Below the pieces are notes generated by a model, which made no database searches, was not told the origin of the DNA, and was given only the letters and a program-made list of their open reading frames with translations. The position numbers and the translations under genes are program-made. From NCBI GenBank assembly GCA_904420555.1, contig CAJFVO010000006.1, positions 53,923-117,922 on the forward strand: a stretch of DNA of 64,000 bases. Reading direction: 5' to 3'. Origin of the DNA: Candidatus Heritagella intestinalis (lineage in GTDB: Bacteria > Bacillota > Clostridia > Oscillospirales > Acutalibacteraceae). Positions 8,792 to 15,720 of this stretch are shown in pieces; within the stretch, counting starts at the first letter, position 1, and every line of letters starts with the position of its first letter.

Positions 8792-9057
8792 TTTCGACGG
8801 AGTTTTTTTAGAGAAATTGTAGAAACGCTCCTCGAAAAAGTTTCTATTTGGCCAGGAAAATTTGTCCGGAAAGAAGTTTTTCTGCCAGTGCAGAATTCCT
8901 TTTCCATTATATCATGAAGCTTTTCCCTTTGAAAGACACGACTTTTAGAATTCTCCGATAAAAGAGGTTCTAAACCCTGGGGGCTGTCCCATAGATATGG
9001 GTTGACGGCGAAAACCCGGCGTGTTCCGGGGACGCAAAGAGAAAGGAATGGTGGGCG
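8792..9057. other. Divergent intergenic region and spoIIIA leader
   Basis: AT-rich spacer between the divergent regulator and spoIIIA operons, with no gene seen. Near spoIIIAA a CATAGATA at 8990-8997 with TTCTAAA 14-15 bases upstream is a weak match to a sigma-E promoter, the sigma factor that drives spoIIIA in known spore formers. Downstream of it a CCCGG/CCGGG hairpin is preceded by GGCGAAAA and followed by GGGACGCAAAG (ending 9039), reminiscent of the core of the GEMM cyclic-di-GMP riboswitch but lacking its second half. AAAGGAATGG precedes the spoIIIAA start. Confidence 0.4.
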
Positions 9058-10086
9058 ATGGCAATGGAAAGCAGGAGAAAAGGCCCGGTCCGGCGGTTTG
9101 AAGAAGCAGCCGGTCTGCTGGGAGGCTGGGGGCCCCTTTTGGGGAAGATCCCGGAAGAGGTGAAGGAGGAAGCCCAGGAAATCCGGTTCCGGGCAGGCAA
9201 GCCGGTGACGGTGTGTACCGGAAGGCGCACCTGGTTCCTGACGGGGAGCGGGGCGCTGCTGCCCCAGGCTTCCTCTTTATGCCCGTCGGTTTCTCCAGGG
9301 GAGCTGCAATCGTTGTTCCGGGGGCTGTGCGCCGATTCCCTCTATAGCCGAGAGCCGGAAATCCGGGAAGGATATCTCACCTTGCGGGGCGGCCACCGGG
9401 CAGGGGTTTGTGGCACCGCGGTGGTCCGGGACGGGGAGGTGTCTTCCCTCCGGGACATCAGCACCCTGTGTATCCGCATTTCCCGGGAATACCCCGGGGC
9501 AGCCGATGAGATTTTCCGCCGGCTGGGGCTTCCGGAAGGCGGTCTGCTCATTGCCGGAGCGCCTTCCAGCGGCAAGACCACAGTGCTCCGTGATCTGGCC
9601 CGGCAGTTGGCTAACGGCAGCCGGGGGCGGTATTGCCGGGTGGCGGTGGTGGACGAGCGAGGGGAGCTGGGGAGCGCCTGCCGGGGCCTGGCGGAAAACG
9701 ATCTGGGCCTGACGGCGGACCTGCTCAGTGGCTATCCCAAGGAGCAGGGGATCCTCCAGGCAGTGCGCTCCCTTTCCCCGGAATACATCCTCTGCGATGA
9801 GCTGGGGGGAGAAAAGGACGCCCGGGCTGTGGAGGCGGGGATGTTTGCCGGGGCCTCCATTGTGGCTACGGTTCACGCCGGCAGCCGGGAGGAGCTCCGG
9901 GAACGGCCAGTGTGCCGCCGGCTCCTGGAGACCGGGGCCTTTGCCCATGTGGTGCAGCTGGCCGGCAGGAGTGCGCCGGGAAAAGTCCTCTCTGTGGAAA
10001 AGGCAGGTGATCTTCTTGGTCAAGCTGGTAGGACTGCTGCTGTTGGCGGCGGCCTGCGCCGGGATTGGCCTGGCGGAATCCCGTAA
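9058..10086 (+). CDS. spoIIIAA: Stage III sporulation protein AA (ATPase)
   Basis: 342 aa cytoplasmic ATPase related to type II/IV secretion ATPases. Walker A is GAPSSGKT at 167-174, followed by the conserved VVDERGEL segment and a Walker B-like YILCDELGG. In known spore formers it powers or assembles the SpoIIIA-SpoIIQ channel linking mother cell and forespore during engulfment. It is the first gene of the spoIIIAA-AH operon. The reading frame continues about 70 bases into spoIIIAB, giving an unusual Gly/Arg-rich tail (GGGLRRDWPGG) that may simply reflect the overlap. Confidence 0.95.
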   Translation: MAMESRRKGPVRRFEEAAGLLGGWGPLLGKIPEEVKEEAQEIRFRAGKPVTVCTGRRTWFLTGSGALLPQASSLCPSVSPGELQSLFRGLCADSLYSREPEIREGYLTLRGGHRAGVCGTAVVRDGEVSSLRDISTLCIRISREYPGAADEIFRRLGLPEGGLLIAGAPSSGKTTVLRDLARQLANGSRGRYCRVAVVDERGELGSACRGLAENDLGLTADLLSGYPKEQGILQAVRSLSPEYILCDELGGEKDARAVEAGMFAGASIVATVHAGSREELRERPVCRRLLETGAFAHVVQLAGRSAPGKVLSVEKAGDLLGQAGRTAAVGGGLRRDWPGGIP

Positions 10087-10495
10087 ACTCCGGGATCGGG
10101 CGGTACTGTTGGAAAGCTTCCGGAAATTTCTCACGGTTGCGGAAGCAGAGATTCATTATGGCCTGGTGCCGGTGGGGGAACTGGTACTGTCCTGCCGTCA
10201 ACAGGGGCCTCTGTTGGAGGATTGCGCCCGCCAGCTGGAACAGGGAAGTCGATTCCCCGAGGCGTGGCGGGGGGCAGTGAAGCGCTGGGGCGGGCCGGAC
10301 CAGGCGTTTTTAGCGGAGTTTGGCCGGGGGCTGGGCGCCACCGGGCTGGAAGGGCAGCTTTCCCATTTTCAGCTGTATCGGGAGCTGGCCCGGACGCGCC
10401 TGGAAGAAGCCCGGCGGGACCTGGAGAAAAAGGGGAAGCTCTACCGGCAGCTGGGCGTTTTTGGGGGCCTGGCCCTGGCGCTGGTGCTCTGGTAA
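10016..10495 (+). CDS. spoIIIAB: Stage III sporulation protein AB
   Basis: About 159 aa. The family begins M-L-K-L; here the matching residues are encoded from a TTG at 10016 (M-V-K-L-V-G-L-L-L-L), six bases after AGGTG, which is a good ribosome binding site; a GTG at 10007 is the alternative. An N-terminal hydrophobic segment of about 18 residues is followed by a helical domain related to type II secretion GspF-like proteins. Either start overlaps the end of spoIIIAA by 70-80 bases. It belongs to the mother-cell membrane part of the SpoIIIA complex. Confidence 0.9.
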   Translation: MVKLVGLLLLAAACAGIGLAESRKLRDRAVLLESFRKFLTVAEAEIHYGLVPVGELVLSCRQQGPLLEDCARQLEQGSRFPEAWRGAVKRWGGPDQAFLAEFGRGLGATGLEGQLSHFQLYRELARTRLEEARRDLEKKGKLYRQLGVFGGLALALVLW

Positions 10496-10542
10496 GCCGC
10501 TTAGAAAAGGCGGGAAGGTTCCGGCCGGAAAGGGATGGGAAA

Positions 10543-10737
10543 ATGGACATTGACCTGATTTTCAAAATTGCCGCCATTGGGATTATCGTGGCGGTGCTCA
10601 ACCAGCTTTTAATACGTTCCGGCCGGGAGGAGCAGGCCATGATGACCACCCTGGCCGGGCTCATTGTGGTGTTGATGATGGTCATCCAGCAGATTGACGC
10701 CCTGTTTCAGGCCATCAAGTCCATTTTTGGGCTGTAG
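10543..10737 (+). CDS. spoIIIAC: Stage III sporulation protein AC
   Basis: 64-aa membrane protein with two hydrophobic helices (about 5-24 and 35-60). The start ATG at 10543 follows AAAGGGATGGG. The segment MDIDLIFKIAAIGIIVAVLN is typical of SpoIIIAC. It forms, with SpoIIIAD, the small inner-membrane subunits of the feeding-tube complex. It ends two bases before spoIIIAD, so the pair is almost certainly co-translated. Confidence 0.95.
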   Translation: MDIDLIFKIAAIGIIVAVLNQLLIRSGREEQAMMTTLAGLIVVLMMVIQQIDALFQAIKSIFGL

Positions 10738-10739
10738 CC

Positions 10740-11129
10740 ATGGATGTGGCGGCAATTGCAGGGCTGGCCTTGGCCACTGCGGCCCTTTGCGCCCTGCTGC
10801 GGAGGTATCACAACGAATACGCCCTGCTGGTCAGTGTGGGAGCGGGTATCCTCATTGTGCTGCAAATGCTCTCTTCTCTGCTGCCGGTGGTGGCAGAGGT
10901 GAACAGCCTGCTTTCCCGGGCCGGGGCAGCGGCGGAATATGGAGAGATTCTCTTTAAAGTGGTGGGCATCTGCTTTCTGGCCCAGTTTGCCGGGGACGCC
11001 TGCCGGGATGCCGGGGAAAGCGCTTTGGCTTCCCGGGTGGAGCTGGCGGCCCGGTTGGCCATGACGGCGGCGGCCCTGCCCCTGTTTCAGCAGGTGGCGG
11101 ATACGGCCTTGGGTCTGATCGGGGGATGA
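10740..11129 (+). CDS. spoIIIAD: Stage III sporulation protein AD
   Basis: 129-aa polytopic membrane protein with four predicted hydrophobic stretches, normal for SpoIIIAD. It includes the conserved F-K-V-V-G-I-C-F-L-A-Q-F-A-G-D-x-C-R-D-A-G-E segment near residues 78-102. Two bases separate it from spoIIIAC. It is a small membrane partner of SpoIIIAC in the SpoIIIA channel. Confidence 0.95.
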   Translation: MDVAAIAGLALATAALCALLRRYHNEYALLVSVGAGILIVLQMLSSLLPVVAEVNSLLSRAGAAAEYGEILFKVVGICFLAQFAGDACRDAGESALASRVELAARLAMTAAALPLFQQVADTALGLIGG

Positions 11130-11163
11130 ATCGGAGGAATTTCCAAAGGAAGGAGGGAAAAGG

Positions 11164-12318
11164 ATGCGTCGGATTCTGGCGGGGCTGTGTCTGGTGTGTT
11201 TGCTGGGCTTTGCTTGGCCGGTGCAGGCAGCGGAAACCGGGGAGACTGGGGAGACCTTTGACCAGAGCCTTTATGAAGAGCAGATGGAGGAAAGCGGCGC
11301 CCAGGACCTGTGGGATTCCCTGCCGGAAGAAACCCAGGAGCTGCTGGAAGAGCTGGGGGTGGAAGGGGTGGGGTGGGAGTCCCTGGCGACGGTGGAGCCC
11401 CAGAGTTTCTTTGAAATGCTTCTGGGCTTCTTCACCGGAGGGCTTTCCCAGCCCTTGGCGGCAGGGGCGTCTCTGCTGGGGATTATGCTGGTCTGCGCCC
11501 TGACGAATGGCATGAAGCTCTCCTTTGGGGAGCGGCAAACCGGCAGCGTGCTGGGCATGGTGGGCACCCTGTGTGCCTGCGCGGTCATCGCCCCGCCGGT
11601 GATTTCCTGTATCCAGCAGGCCTCCACGCTGATTGAGGGGGCCGGAGGATTCCTGCTGGCCGGGGCCCCGGTGCTGGCCGGCCTGATGCTGGCCTGCGGG
11701 CAGCCGGTTTCCGCCAGCGGCTGGACAGTGTTCCTCCTGGCGGCGGGCAACGGGATTTCCCTGTTGTCCTCGGTAGTGCTCCTGCCGGTGATGCATATTT
11801 TCCTGGCCTTTTCTTTGGTGTCGGCGGTGTCGCCGGACATCCGTCTGGACAGCCTGTGCGGGGTCTTTGCCAAAACGGTGCGATGGGTGCTGGTGCTGGC
11901 GGTGACCATCTTTACCAGCCTGCTTTCTGCCCAGAGCCTCATCTCCGCCTCCGCTGACGGCGCCTCTGTCAAGGCGGCCAAGCTCTTTGCGGGCTTTGTC
12001 CCGGTGGTAGGGAATGTGCTGGGAGACGCTATGGGCACCGTGCAGAGCTGTGTACGGCTGCTGAAATCCGGGGTAGGGGCCTTTGGGCTTTTGGCGGCCC
12101 TGTGTATTTTCCTGCCGGTGGTAGCCCAGTGCCTTTTGTGGATTTTCTGCTGTACCCTCTGCGGGGCGGCGGGAGACCTGTTGGGGCAATCGGAAATCAC
12201 CGGGCTGCTGAAAGCCGCTTCTCAGGTGCTCCAAACCCTGCTGGCCATTGTGGTGAGCTGCGCAGTGGTGATGCTGGTGTCGGCGGTGCTGATTATGCAG
12301 GGAGGAGGCAGCGGATAA
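11164..12318 (+). CDS. spoIIIAE: Stage III sporulation protein AE
   Basis: 384 aa with a cleavable-type signal sequence (first 22 residues, ending near V-Q-A-A), an acidic extracytoplasmic segment, then about seven to eight hydrophobic helices; the usual SpoIIIAE layout. The start follows AAGGAGGGAAAAGG. This polytopic protein is thought to form the membrane core of the mother-cell channel. Its TAA overlaps the spoIIIAF start (TAATG), so the two are coupled. Confidence 0.95.
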   Translation: MRRILAGLCLVCLLGFAWPVQAAETGETGETFDQSLYEEQMEESGAQDLWDSLPEETQELLEELGVEGVGWESLATVEPQSFFEMLLGFFTGGLSQPLAAGASLLGIMLVCALTNGMKLSFGERQTGSVLGMVGTLCACAVIAPPVISCIQQASTLIEGAGGFLLAGAPVLAGLMLACGQPVSASGWTVFLLAAGNGISLLSSVVLLPVMHIFLAFSLVSAVSPDIRLDSLCGVFAKTVRWVLVLAVTIFTSLLSAQSLISASADGASVKAAKLFAGFVPVVGNVLGDAMGTVQSCVRLLKSGVGAFGLLAALCIFLPVVAQCLLWIFCCTLCGAAGDLLGQSEITGLLKAASQVLQTLLAIVVSCAVVMLVSAVLIMQGGGSG

Positions 12319-12791
12319 TGCGGGGCGTGGAGATGTGGGCGGCGGCTGTGTGCCTCACGGTGCTGGCGGCGGCTCTGTTGCGGATGGTCTGCCCAGAAGG
12401 GGGATTTTCCCGTCTGCTTCGGATAATCCTGGGAGCCTTCGTCCTCTGCGCCCTGCTCCAGCCTTTGGGGGAGTTGGTCCAGAGCCTTTCTCGGCCGGAG
12501 CAGAGCTATGACGATGCCATGGAGCAGGCGGAGGATTTTACCTCCCAGGCAGAGGACCGCTCCGGGGCGCTCATGGAGAGTTCTTTGGAGAGTCTGATCC
12601 GCACGGAGCTGGTGCAGGAGGGTATCCCTTTTGAAAAAATTGCAGTTTCCATGGATACCAGCGAGGAAGACCGCATAGTAATAAGGCAGATACAAGTTAC
12701 CGTCTCTCAGAGTCAGGACGTGGAACGAGCCGAAGCCCTGCTGCGGGAATCCCTGGGGCTGGAAACGGAGGTAACGGCTAATGAAACATGA
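12318..12791 (+). CDS. spoIIIAF: Stage III sporulation protein AF
   Basis: 157 aa. The ATG at 12318 overlaps the spoIIIAE stop and is preceded by GGAGGAGGC. Two N-terminal transmembrane helices (about 5-22 and 30-50, LLRIILGAFVLCALLQPL) precede an acidic extracytoplasmic ring-building-motif-like domain (about 90-155). The final 11 bases overlap spoIIIAG. Known role: membrane-anchored ring component of the SpoIIIA complex. Confidence 0.93.
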   Translation: MRGVEMWAAAVCLTVLAAALLRMVCPEGGFSRLLRIILGAFVLCALLQPLGELVQSLSRPEQSYDDAMEQAEDFTSQAEDRSGALMESSLESLIRTELVQEGIPFEKIAVSMDTSEEDRIVIRQIQVTVSQSQDVERAEALLRESLGLETEVTANET

Positions 12792-13359
12792 CAACGCCAG
12801 CACCGTTGGATGGGTACAAAAAGCCATGAGCAACGATAAAATCCGGCGCTGGATTCTCATTGCAGGCCTGGTGGGCATTGCGCTGATTTTTCTTTCCGGC
12901 TTTTTCAGTTCCGGCGGGGAAAAGCCGGCGGAAGAGACGCCTCAGGAGTCCGCTGCCACCGGGGAATACACCCAGCAGCTGGAAGAAAGCCTGCTGGAAA
13001 TCATCCGGGCCATTACCGGCGAGGAGGACGCCCAGGTCATGGTGACCTTAGAGAGCAGCAGCCGTCAGGTATATGCTCAGGAGGAGCGCAAAAGCGCTGG
13101 GAACAGCGAGGAGCAGGCAAGCGATTCCACCGTCCGTTCCCAATCTACCGATGATACCGAAACCAGCTATATCCTGGTGGAGGATTCCGACGGCTCCCAG
13201 AAAGCCCTGTCCGTCACGGAAATTTCCCCGGAGATTCGGGGGGTGGTGGTGGTCTGCGGCAAGGGCAGCGATGCGGAGCTTCAGCAGAATATTATCAATG
13301 CGGTTACGACCGCGCTGCAAATTTCATCCACACGGGTATGTGTGGTAGGCAGGGGGTAA
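12781..13359 (+). CDS. spoIIIAG: Stage III sporulation protein AG
   Basis: 192 aa, with a single transmembrane helix at about 22-40 (ILIAGLVGIALIFLSG) and a C-terminal extracytoplasmic domain of the EscJ/PrgK ring-building type (D-A-Q-V-M-V-T-L-E near residue 80; GVVVVCGKGS near 155). SpoIIIAG assembles a large ring in the intermembrane space of the engulfing spore. The start lies within the end of spoIIIAF; five bases separate it from spoIIIAH. Confidence 0.93.
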   Translation: MKHDNASTVGWVQKAMSNDKIRRWILIAGLVGIALIFLSGFFSSGGEKPAEETPQESAATGEYTQQLEESLLEIIRAITGEEDAQVMVTLESSSRQVYAQEERKSAGNSEEQASDSTVRSQSTDDTETSYILVEDSDGSQKALSVTEISPEIRGVVVVCGKGSDAELQQNIINAVTTALQISSTRVCVVGRG

Positions 13360-13363
13360 AAAT

Positions 13364-14176
13364 ATGAAATTCATTGGATTCTTGGGGAAGAAGAAGGAAG
13401 CAGGGGACCCGGTGCTGGAGTATCATCCACCCGGCGAAGAGCAGGTGCAGGAACCAGTCCGGGAAGAATACATCCACCGTCATTCTGCTTCCTGGGGGGA
13501 GGTTCCTATGGAGGACCTGGACAGCGAGCTTCCAGAGGAAGAGGAGGAGCTGGAAGAGGAATATGCCCAGGCCCAAGCACCTTCCAAGCCGCCCCGGAAG
13601 AAGAGCGGCAAACGGCAGCTGGTGTTGGCGGCCCTGGTGATGGCCCTGGGGGCGGCGGTATATCTGAACTGGCAGTTCTCCGGGAACCAGCAGCTGCTGG
13701 CCGCCGATACTCTCAGCTCCGAAAAGGAGTTGGGCACCGCCCAGCTGGTCAACGGCGAAGCAGAAAGTGGAACAGAGAGCGAGGAGGAAACCGCCGCCCA
13801 AAGTACGGCGGAGACTGGAGAGGCCCAGTTTACCCAGGCGAGGCTTTCCCGGCAGCAGGCCCGGGATGAGGCGGTGGAGCTGCTGGAGGGGATTATTAAG
13901 GATGCCGAGAGTAGCGATGAAGCCAAAAAAGAGGCAGTGGCCCAATCGGCGGAAATCGCCCAGAATGTGCTCCGGGAGAATAACATTGAGAACCTGGTGA
14001 AGGCCAAAGGGTATTCAGATTGCGTGGCCGTGATTCAAAACGGCGAGTGCAGCGTTATTGTCAGCGGCAAGCTGCAAAACGAGAGCGACGCTGTGGTGAT
14101 TCAGGACATTGTAGCCGGCCAAACGGACTTCTCTCCGGAGAAAATCAAAATTGTGGAATCAGAGGCGTCAAAATAG
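13364..14176 (+). CDS. spoIIIAH: Stage III sporulation protein AH, with long N-terminal extension
   Basis: 270 aa. The signature V-L-A-A-L-V-M-A-L-G-A-A-V-Y-L-N-W-Q-F membrane segment is at about 86-104 and the C-terminal ring-building domain, which contacts forespore SpoIIQ in model organisms, at about 150-270. The roughly 80-residue cytoplasmic stretch ahead of the helix is very acidic (several E/D runs) and much longer than the short leader of the Bacillus subtilis protein. Last gene of the operon. Confidence 0.93.
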   Translation: MKFIGFLGKKKEAGDPVLEYHPPGEEQVQEPVREEYIHRHSASWGEVPMEDLDSELPEEEEELEEEYAQAQAPSKPPRKKSGKRQLVLAALVMALGAAVYLNWQFSGNQQLLAADTLSSEKELGTAQLVNGEAESGTESEEETAAQSTAETGEAQFTQARLSRQQARDEAVELLEGIIKDAESSDEAKKEAVAQSAEIAQNVLRENNIENLVKAKGYSDCVAVIQNGECSVIVSGKLQNESDAVVIQDIVAGQTDFSPEKIKIVESEASK

Positions 14177-14177
14177 T

Positions 14178-14205
14178 TTGCTCCTGCCCGAAAATGTGGT
14201 ATACT
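14178..14205 (+). promoter_or_regulatory. Candidate nusB promoter
   Basis: TTGCTC (14178-14183), 16-base spacer, TATACT (14200-14205), immediately after the spoIIIAH stop. It would start a leader of about 160 bases ahead of nusB. Confidence 0.65.
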
Positions 14206-14222
14206 AAGGGGTACAGTGGAGC

Positions 14223-14322
14223 TTGACAGAAAAAGAGTGTATGCATTGCGCGCCTTTTGGCGATGAGAGGGCCCTCCGCTGTGGAGGGCTCTTTTTCTTT
14301 GAAAAAATCCGGCTTCTGTCAA
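14223..14322 (+). promoter_or_regulatory. Structured nusB leader with closing stem
   Basis: TTGACAGAA (14223-14231) is exactly complementary to TTCTGTCAA (14314-14322), closing a domain that contains a CGCC/GGCG hairpin (14251-14262) and a terminator hairpin. A further GCGGGCC/GGCCCGC hairpin (14336-14354) stands just before the ribosome binding site. The arrangement suggests transcription attenuation or a cis-regulatory RNA; no known riboswitch class was recognised. Confidence 0.55.
14271..14300 (+). terminator. Attenuator-like intrinsic terminator ahead of nusB
   Basis: GCCCTCC (14271-14277) and GGAGGGC (14283-14289) form a seven-pair GC-rich stem with a five-base loop, followed by TCTTTTTCTTT. 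It lies about 65 bases downstream of the nusB promoter start point and upstream of the gene. It may instead terminate readthrough from spoIIIA. Confidence 0.8.
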
Positions 14323-14372
14323 AATGATCTCCCAGCGGGCCCCGCATCGGCCCGCCGAGAAAGGAAGTAGCT

Positions 14373-14792
14373 ATGAAACGTCGAGAAGCACGGGAGCAGG
14401 CCTTTATCCTGTCCTTTGAGCAGACCATGAACCACGACAGTATTCAGCATATCATCGATGCCGCCGGCATGAGCCGGGATTTGATTGCCGATGATTTCGC
14501 CGAGAAGCTGGCCCAGGGGGTGGAGGACCATCGGGAAGAGCTGGACGAAATAATTAGCCGGTACATCCGGGGCTGGAAAATGGAGCGCCTTTCCAAAACG
14601 GCCCTGACCATTCTGCGGCTGGCCGTCTGTGAAATTTGCTTTGAAGAGGATATCCCCGCCCAGGTCTCCGCCAATGAGGCCGTGGAGCTGGCCAAAAAGT
14701 ATGGAGCCGCCGAAGACGCCGCTTTTGTCAACGGGGTGCTGGCCAGCGTCATCCGGGACAAAGAGGGAGACAACGCTCATGAGCAGCCGTGA
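14373..14792 (+). CDS. nusB: Transcription antitermination factor NusB
   Basis: 139 aa, all-helical NusB fold. Begins M-K-R-R-E-A-R-E-Q-A-F after GAAAGGAAG. Conserved segments include the N-terminal R-E-x-A and V-N-E/A-N-E-A-V-E-L-A-K-K-Y-G near residues 105-118 and F-V-N-G-V-L near the end. NusB pairs with NusE (ribosomal S10) to promote rRNA antitermination. The C-terminus overlaps the next gene by 14 bases. The structured leader upstream may set its level. Confidence 0.95.
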   Translation: MKRREAREQAFILSFEQTMNHDSIQHIIDAAGMSRDLIADDFAEKLAQGVEDHREELDEIISRYIRGWKMERLSKTALTILRLAVCEICFEEDIPAQVSANEAVELAKKYGAAEDAAFVNGVLASVIRDKEGDNAHEQP

Positions 14793-15720
14793 GCCGGTGA
14801 TTCTGGGCATTGACACCAGCAACTATACCACCTCCGCCGCACGGCTGGAAGGGGAAAACCTCCGGCAGAACAAAAAGCTCCTGCCGGTCAAGCCGGGGCA
14901 GCTGGGCCTGCGCCAAAGCGACGCGGTGTTCCACCATGTGCAGCAGCTTCCGGACATTTTAGCGCCCCTGTTGGAGGACGCCCCCGCCCTTCGCGCCGTG
15001 GGGGTTTCCGACCGGCCCCGGGCCCAGGAGGGTTCCTATATGCCCTGCTTTACTGTGGGGCTGGGAGCCGCCCGGATGCTGGCCACCCAGGCCGGGGCTG
15101 CGCTGCACCGGTTTTCCCACCAGGCGGGGCATATTGCAGCGGCCCTGTATTCCGCCGGCCGGCTGGACTTACTGGAAGGGAAGTTCCTGGCCTTTCACGT
15201 TTCCGGCGGGACCACTGAGGCGGTGCTTGTCACCCCGGACCAGGAAGAAATCCTCCATGCAGAGATTGTGGCCCGCTCTCTGGATTTAAAGGGCGGACAG
15301 GCCGTAGACCGTGCCGGGGTGCTTTTGGGGCTTCCCTTCCCCGCAGGGCCGGAGCTGGAAAAGCTGGCCCTTCAGTGGGGCAAGCCCATGAAGGTGCGCC
15401 CGGTGCTCAAGGGCTGCGACTGCTCTCTTTCCGGCATCGAAAACCAGTGCAAAAAGCTCTTTGACCAGGGCCATCCTAAAGAGGAAATCGCCCGCTATTG
15501 CCTGGAAGCCCTGCTGGCGGCTTTGGATGGTATGTGCGGGGCGCTCCTTGCGGAATACGGTTCCATGCCGGTACTCTTTGCCGGGGGCGTCATGTCCAAT
15601 TCCATTCTGCGCCGGGCCCTGACGGAAAAATACGGCGCCGTGTTTGCAGAACCGGCCTTTTCCGCTGATAACGCAGCAGGGGCCGCCGTTCTCGCCGCCC
15701 GGAAGGAGGGAGTCCTGTGA
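14779..15720 (+). CDS. TsaD-like (Kae1/M22 family) paralogue
   Basis: 313 aa from ATG 14779 (M-S-S-R-E-P-V-I-L-G-I-D-T-S-N-Y). The actin-like ASKHA fold is indicated by G-I-D-T-S-N-Y-T-T-S near the N-terminus, the metal-type motif H-Q-A-G-H near residue 113, F-H-V-S-G-G-T-T-E and F-A-G-G-V-M-S-N-S near 272. TsaD makes the t6A modification of tRNA; this shorter, divergent paralogue between nusB and xseA is recurrent in Clostridia and its substrate is unknown to me. The stop overlaps the xseA GTG start. Confidence 0.8.
   Translation: MSSREPVILGIDTSNYTTSAARLEGENLRQNKKLLPVKPGQLGLRQSDAVFHHVQQLPDILAPLLEDAPALRAVGVSDRPRAQEGSYMPCFTVGLGAARMLATQAGAALHRFSHQAGHIAAALYSAGRLDLLEGKFLAFHVSGGTTEAVLVTPDQEEILHAEIVARSLDLKGGQAVDRAGVLLGLPFPAGPELEKLALQWGKPMKVRPVLKGCDCSLSGIENQCKKLFDQGHPKEEIARYCLEALLAALDGMCGALLAEYGSMPVLFAGGVMSNSILRRALTEKYGAVFAEPAFSADNAAGAAVLAARKEGVL

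Noticed and set aside
10954..12234. 426-codon minus-strand frame across spoIIIAE
   Set aside because: Antisense shadow of a membrane-protein gene; low-complexity product rich in Gln, His and Arg.
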